Assembly: GCF_000375525.1 (NCBI RefSeq)
Contig: NZ_AQXC01000008.1
Location: forward strand, 62,001-126,000
From: Corynebacterium propinquum DSM 44285
Lineage (GTDB): Bacteria; Actinomycetota; Actinomycetes; Mycobacteriales; Mycobacteriaceae
Direction: 5' to 3'
DNA: 64,000 bases
Positions 63,062-64,000 of this stretch are shown here, piece by piece; position 1 is the stretch's first letter; every line of letters starts with the position of its first letter. The notes beneath the pieces are model-generated. The model did not search any database, had not been told where the DNA came from, and saw only the letters and a program-made list of their open reading frames with translations. Both the position numbers and the translations under genes were made by a program.

Positions 63062-64000
63062 CTACCGCTTGGCAAAGCGCATGCCGTCGATGATTTCGTC
63101 GTTATCGAAGATGATGGGCCGGCCATATTCTAGTCCTGGTCCATCGTCGTATTTGTGCATTAAATAGTCGTTGAGCTGCTGCATATCCCGCACGGTGATG
63201 GCTTGGTACGGCATGTCGAAAGCGATTTTTTCTAGAAACAGGTAGCCGTCGTCCAGCGGTACCGCGACGCCGGTGTGCCCAATGAACAACGTTGCCGGTT
63301 TGGTCAGGGTGTCGTGCGAAAACATTGAGATCACACGCGCATCGGTGTCTGCGAATTCGATGCCGCGTACGTCGAAATGTGCCTGGATATCGGCGATGTG
63401 CTGCGACGGGTTCAGTGCCGATGTTGTCGGGATATTGCTGTAGAACGCAGCGAACTTTCGACGTTCTTGCTCGTCCAGAATTTCTCCTGGCGCGTTGTTT
63501 AGCGACTCCTGGTCGATAAACAGCAAAGACTCCTTTGGGTTGTCCTGATCGTCGACAGTGAACAACGAATCCGCCAGCGTAAAGGTGTTGATCCGACAGT
63601 TCGTGCCCGCATAATTGGAGTGATGCTGCTGCCAGGCCGTGGTGATTGCCTCGACGTCATAGTCCGGGTCTTGCGTTCCGTAGTCGGTGAATCCGTCGTT
63701 GATGAGGCTATCGGTGGGGACGGCGTGATTGAATTCGTCGACAAGCCGGAAGAAACCGTCGATACTTTCCTGCGGCACACCTGCATCGGTGAGTGCCTTA
63801 CGTGCGGTGTCCTGCGATTTCTTGTCGACGAGGTTGCTGACCGTCATGCCTTCCAACAGCTCTGCCGCGTCATTTTCTGCGGTGGGGAACCGGCTTTGTT
63901 GCGTGTCGGATGAGGAATGTGCAGGCTCAGTTTCTGCAGAGCTTGCCCCGGTTGCTCGAGTTGTTCCAGTTGATTCAGCTGTTCCAGTTGATTCAGCTGT
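63062..64000 (-). CDS. DUF4300-like protein, partial (runs off the window end)
   Basis: At least 313 aa; the frame stays open to the window edge, so the start lies beyond 64000. The C-terminal 265 aa (from about NLVDKKSQDTARKAL) contain LINDGFTDYG, HHSNYAGTNCRINTFTLADS and SLFIGHTGVAV-like segments (read as LFIGHTGVAVPLDD), which resemble the DUF4300 family of surface lipoproteins in streptococci and corynebacteria. The upstream part visible here is rich in Thr, Glu, Ser and Ala with a repeated TAESTG unit, like a stalk behind a lipoprotein signal. Function is unknown. The family assignment is from memory. Confidence 0.55.
   Translation of the reverse strand, partial: TAESTGTAESTGTTRATGASSAETEPAHSSSDTQQSRFPTAENDAAELLEGMTVSNLVDKKSQDTARKALTDAGVPQESIDGFFRLVDEFNHAVPTDSLINDGFTDYGTQDPDYDVEAITTAWQQHHSNYAGTNCRINTFTLADSLFTVDDQDNPKESLLFIDQESLNNAPGEILDEQERRKFAAFYSNIPTTSALNPSQHIADIQAHFDVRGIEFADTDARVISMFSHDTLTKPATLFIGHTGVAVPLDDGYLFLEKIAFDMPYQAITVRDMQQLNDYLMHKYDDGPGLEYGRPIIFDNDEIIDGMRFAKR
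63964..63999 (-). repeat. Two 18-bp tandem repeats at the window edge
   Basis: TTCCAGTTGATTCAGCTG occurs twice in a row and a third copy may begin at 64000. It encodes TAESTG repeats on the minus strand. Confidence 0.75.

Larger units (their letters stand above)
658..63830. repeat. Dispersed 10-bp word CGTCGGCAAG (and CGTCGACAAG)
   Basis: CGTCGGCAAG on the plus strand starts at 658, 8643, 10368, 10797, 14383, 14865, 15999, 30480, 32944, 33061, 41371, 50454 and 52865. Its complement starts at 8770, 12867, 27534, 31440, 32569, 40423, 55895 and 59213. A 9-base match starts at 33251. The variant CGTCGACAAG (either strand) starts at 16701, 17761, 25987, 43935, 52914, 54303, 60573, 63736 and 63821. 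Counted by eye, so a few may be missed. Confidence 0.75.

Noticed and set aside
1..64000. CRISPR arrays, IS elements, prophage genes
   Set aside because: No spaced identical repeats, transposase, integrase or phage structural genes were seen.

Overview
The window is a gene-dense, moderately high-GC actinobacterial chromosome segment, almost certainly from Corynebacterium. The evidence is the gene order mtrB-lpqB / hpf-secA / rsgA-aroA / sigH-rshA-bL37-whcE / DEAD helicase / adnAB-cglK-uvrD2 / UPF0182 / hisN-impA-prfB-ftsEX-smpB, which matches what I know of C. glutamicum and mycobacteria. Supporting signs are WhiB and ZAS proteins, many GTG starts, and -10 boxes placed 6-8 nt before start codons (leaderless transcription). 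I cannot name the species.

Layout. 1-4 kb: the end of the MtrAB-LpqB envelope-stress module, a ComF-type phosphoribosyltransferase and the long-form ribosome hibernation factor. 4-8.3 kb: SecA1, an Rv3235-family protein, a small HAD phosphatase and a DUF6912 protein. 8.3-12.5 kb: rsgA and aroA (minus strand), diverging from sigH-rshA, then the 25-aa ribosomal protein bL37 and a WhiB1/WhcE-type regulator, forming a redox and heat-stress block. 13-18.3 kb: membrane and propeller proteins, a DEAD-box helicase, DUF3107, a DUF3152 zinc protease and a TIGR02569 protein. 18.3-28.5 kb: DNA-repair block (AdnA, AdnB, UvrD2) interrupted by a CglK-type K+ channel. 28.4-36.6 kb: conserved actinobacterial proteins (Rv3196-like, Rv3195-like, YlbL-type PDZ/Lon protease, lipoprotein, PPA1309 family, UPF0182). 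36.8 kb: initiator tRNA-Met.

36.9-50.3 kb looks like accessory cargo. It holds an MFS exporter, a YjiH-type carrier, an IclR regulator, an orphan urocanate hydratase (hutU without hutH, hutI or hutG), and a complete peptide ABC transporter with two tandem, closely similar substrate-binding lipoproteins. 50.3-64 kb returns to the conserved backbone: DUF488, MscS, VanZ, secreted serine protease, hisN, a second IMPase, prfB, AbgT transporter, ftsE-ftsX-smpB, an OafA-type acyltransferase with an SGNH domain, and a partial DUF4300-like protein running off the window.

No phage, IS element or CRISPR array was seen. The most unexpected signal is not a gene. It is a short word, CGTCGGCAAG, found 21 times on both strands and in several reading frames, with nine more copies of the variant CGTCGACAAG. 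Other notable signals are a G10 tract acting as the apparent ribosome-binding site of the Rv3196-like gene, three AGGAAAACCT-type palindromes in the whcE leader, and an anti-sigma factor lacking the usual zinc-ligand histidine.
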